A stretch of 5,667 nucleotides of DNA. It comes from DALYDK01 sp964415715. GTDB taxonomy: Bacteria > Patescibacteriota > Saccharimonadia > Saccharimonadales > CAIOMD01. Position numbers and translations under genes: made by a program. The notes below the pieces were generated by a model. The model saw only the letters and a program-made list of their open reading frames with translations. It had not been told where the DNA came from and ran no database searches. Where the stretch lies: assembly GCA_964415715.1 (NCBI GenBank), contig CAYQBK010000007.1:1-5667 (forward strand). The letters run 5' to 3'. Each line of letters starts with the position of its first letter. The first letter of the stretch is position 1. This document shows positions 3,959-5,667 of the stretch, in pieces.

Positions 3959-4912
3959 TTAAATGTTAGAATTTAGATTGTTTAGCATATCCTCGACAGT
4001 ATCACTACGGACTAGTTTTTCACGGATATCAGAGGCGTTTTCAATACTGTTTACATACATTTTAGCTAGGCGCTTGAGGCCCTGCCAGTTTTTCTCACGG
4101 TTCTGATATGTTTCAGAAAACAATAAAATATGTTTTTTGTATAGTTCTAGCTTGTCAGATATTGGCATGTCCTGCCATGGGCTATTTTTGGCAAATAAAT
4201 ACGGATCATTGAATATAGCTCGGCCAACCATAACACCGTCTACACCTGTAGTCTTAGCTAGATTTTCACCATGTTGCCTGTTTTGGACATCGCCATTGCC
4301 CACTATTAGAGTTTTTGGTGCTATTTTATCCCTAAGTTCCCTGACACGCTTTATATCATCCCAATTGGCTGGCACTTTGCTCATTTGTTTGGTAGTTCGA
4401 CCATGTATTGTTAGCATATCTAAGCCCTGGTTTAGGAGTAGTTCATGCCAGCTAAAATCAACTTCACCCCAGCCAAGTCTGGTTTTTACACTAACAGGCA
4501 CCCTGCCCGCTACACCTGCTTGAGTGGCACGAATTATGTCAACTGCAAGTTCCCTGTTGTTTATTAGCGCTGAACAGCAACCACTATTGACCTCAGATTT
4601 TTTCGGACAACCCATGTTTATATCAACTCCATCGAAACCCATATTTACTAGTTCACTAGCAGTTCTTTTGTAGTTTTCAGGGTTTTTACCCCATATTTGA
4701 GCAACAACAGGTACATTTGACTGTTCTAACTTTAGTTTATGAATAATATTGGCTCGACCCCTGCTTTGTAAGCCTTCGACGTTTACAAATTCGGTAAAAA
4801 ACATGTCTGCCGTAGCCATACTAGCTATAGATTGCCGAAAAACAATGTCAGTAACATCGTCCATCGGCGCCAAAACAAAAAAAGGCCTAGTAGGTATATT
4901 GTATATTTTCAT
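3959..4912 (-). CDS. dus: tRNA-dihydrouridine synthase
   Basis: This 317-residue protein is of normal length for the Dus family, FMN enzymes that use NADPH to reduce specific uridines in tRNA to dihydrouridine. It has an N-terminal TIM barrel and a C-terminal helical tRNA-binding domain. Visible: LAPMDDVTD (14-22) at the flavin phosphate end; VAQIWG (70-75); DINMGCP (97-103) with the catalytic Cys102; VKTRLGW with Lys143; TIHGRT with His170; VGNGDV (204-209); and GVMVGRAIF (226-234). All expected active-site residues are present. The loop after the catalytic cysteine reads GCCSAL where many relatives have GAGSAL, adding two neighbouring cysteines (112, 113). Which uridine it modifies (DusA, B or C type) cannot be decided. 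The ATG is preceded by only a weak ribosome site. Confidence 0.95.
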   Translation of the reverse strand: MKIYNIPTRPFFVLAPMDDVTDIVFRQSIASMATADMFFTEFVNVEGLQSRGRANIIHKLKLEQSNVPVVAQIWGKNPENYKRTASELVNMGFDGVDINMGCPKKSEVNSGCCSALINNRELAVDIIRATQAGVAGRVPVSVKTRLGWGEVDFSWHELLLNQGLDMLTIHGRTTKQMSKVPANWDDIKRVRELRDKIAPKTLIVGNGDVQNRQHGENLAKTTGVDGVMVGRAIFNDPYLFAKNSPWQDMPISDKLELYKKHILLFSETYQNREKNWQGLKRLAKMYVNSIENASDIREKLVRSDTVEDMLNNLNSNI

Positions 4913-4922
4913 TGTTCTATAA

Positions 4923-4951
4923 ATTGTAACTTACGTTAACTATTTTGCAAA
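4923..4951 (-). promoter_or_regulatory. Candidate promoter of the dus gene
   Basis: The minus strand reads TTTGCA (plus 4946-4951), a 17-base spacer, then TACAAT (plus 4923-4928, 5/6). The predicted start lies only about 4 bases before the ATG, so the message would be almost leaderless, consistent with the lack of a good ribosome site. The -35 is weak (4/6). The rest of 4913-5052 shows nothing recognisable. Confidence 0.35.
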
Positions 4952-5052
4952 AATGGATGTTGTCTCTCGATCTGACTACTAAAATTTGGTGAGCGATCCG
5001 GCTCTACGATAATTAAAAACATGTTTAGTTTATATAATATATTTGTATTTTT

Positions 5053-5667
5053 CTATTCCCAGCGGAATATTCTGAAGGCAATGAAATATATTACTATTGC
5101 CCAAATACCGAGTAGCCCTATTTGAGGCAAGATATCCATATAACCCTTACCTTCAGTCACAATAAGCCGTATTCCATCGATAACAGGTGTTAGGGGCAAA
5201 TATGCAGATATGCTCTGTAGCCATTCTGGCATCAAATATCGGGCAAAAAATGTACCAGACAGAAATAGCATAGGAAATGTTACCAGGTTGGCCAGCGGGG
5301 CAGCTTGGCGTTCGTTTTTGGCCCACCCACCTATCGCCAGGCCTATGCCATATATTGTAAAAATACTGAGTAGTATGAATGGTATGAATACCAAAAAGCT
5401 ACCACGCATAGTTAGGTTAAATACCACTACAGACACGCCAAACATCAAGCCAATAGCGATCAGGCCAATCACCGATTGCGAAAGAACGTTTGATGTAAAA
5501 TATTGTGAAACTTTTAACGGTGTGGTGTGTAACCGCTTCAATATGCCTTGTTTTTTTAGCTCTGGAAAAACATTTACTGGGCCAAATATTCCTAGTGAGA
5601 CAATAGCAAACCCTAGTAGGCCAGCAAAAACATAGTCAAACTGAGTCAACCGCGCTTGTTTTGTTGA
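5053..5667 (-). CDS. ABC-2 type transporter permease, 5' partial
   Basis: 204 C-terminal residues are present. The frame is open to the window edge, so the in-frame TTG at 5649 is not needed as a start, and about 40-60 N-terminal residues are probably missing. There are five hydrophobic segments at about 12-34, 59-84, 93-119, 132-146 and 181-200 of the visible part. Between the first two lies the cytosolic ELKKQGILKRLHTTPL stretch, which matches the charged E-x-x-x-G-x-L-x-x-L-x-x-TP coupling segment of ABC-2 permeases. FARYLMPEWLQSIS followed by LPLTPVIDGIRL is the conserved family signature near the end. Such permeases pair with a separate ATPase, usually encoded just upstream, which here would lie beyond the right edge. 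They export drugs, lipids or polysaccharides; the cargo cannot be told. No clear terminator follows the TAG stop. Confidence 0.9.
   Translation of the reverse strand, partial: STKQARLTQFDYVFAGLLGFAIVSLGIFGPVNVFPELKKQGILKRLHTTPLKVSQYFTSNVLSQSVIGLIAIGLMFGVSVVVFNLTMRGSFLVFIPFILLSIFTIYGIGLAIGGWAKNERQAAPLANLVTFPMLFLSGTFFARYLMPEWLQSISAYLPLTPVIDGIRLIVTEGKGYMDILPQIGLLGIWAIVIYFIAFRIFRWE

Noticed and set aside
4137..4523. Long plus-strand open frame opposite dus
   Set aside because: Shadow of the dus coding strand; serine/proline-rich nonsense with no motif.
5210..5635. Long plus-strand open frame opposite the ABC-2 permease
   Set aside because: Shadow of the permease frame, which has clear membrane segments and family motifs.

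Overview
This window looks like bacterial chromosome from a small AT-rich genome (roughly 40 % GC by eye). The best guess is a Candidate Phyla Radiation organism, most likely Candidatus Saccharibacteria (TM7). The clues are a short FtsB/DivIC-like protein with a divergent C-terminus, a MerA-like disulfide reductase, compact gene packing and the codon style. This assignment is inference and has not been checked against any database. TGA acts as a stop codon here (end of the FtsB-like gene), which argues against the UGA=Gly code of Gracilibacteria and Absconditabacteria.

Layout. 1-1060 (+): 3' three quarters of a flavin-dependent disulfide reductase related to mercuric reductase and dihydrolipoamide dehydrogenase. 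It ends at a hairpin terminator shared with a convergent tRNA-CAU gene (1108-1183, minus). 1302-1754 (+): FtsB/DivIC-like septum protein. The -35 box of a strong promoter overlaps its stop codon and drives the initiator tRNA-fMet gene (1803-1877, +), which is followed by a strong terminator.

1878-2356 has no credible protein gene. Its first 300 bases are richer in GC and strongly structured. They hold a near-identical copy of the last 18 bases of tRNA-fMet, further degenerate T-arm-like pieces in both orientations, a 67-base interrupted hairpin, a competing long-range inverted repeat and two mutually exclusive TTGCAA hairpins. This is the most unusual part of the window. It could be a scarred integration site, a decayed tRNA array or an unrecognised structured RNA.

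2357-2805 (+): a NUDIX hydrolase gene broken by a missing in-frame start and an in-frame TAA, so probably a pseudogene. 2965-3531 (minus) and 3633-3953 (+): a divergent pair of NAD(P)H-dependent FMN reductase and HxlR-family regulator. The shared 80-100 base spacer carries an extended -10 promoter and two operator-like repeats 22 bp apart, as expected for a redox-responsive reductase with its own local repressor. 3959-4912 (minus): tRNA-dihydrouridine synthase, converging on the regulator with only 5 bases between them. 4913-5052: a 140-base intergenic stretch in which I see only a possible dus promoter. 5053-5667 (minus): C-terminal part of an ABC-2 type exporter permease that runs off the window.

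Three themes recur: flavin/redox enzymes (MerA-like reductase, FMN reductase, FMN-dependent Dus), tRNA biology (two CAU tRNAs, Dus, tRNA-derived repeats) and envelope functions (FtsB-like protein, ABC-2 permease). No defence system, CRISPR array, transposase or integrase is visible.
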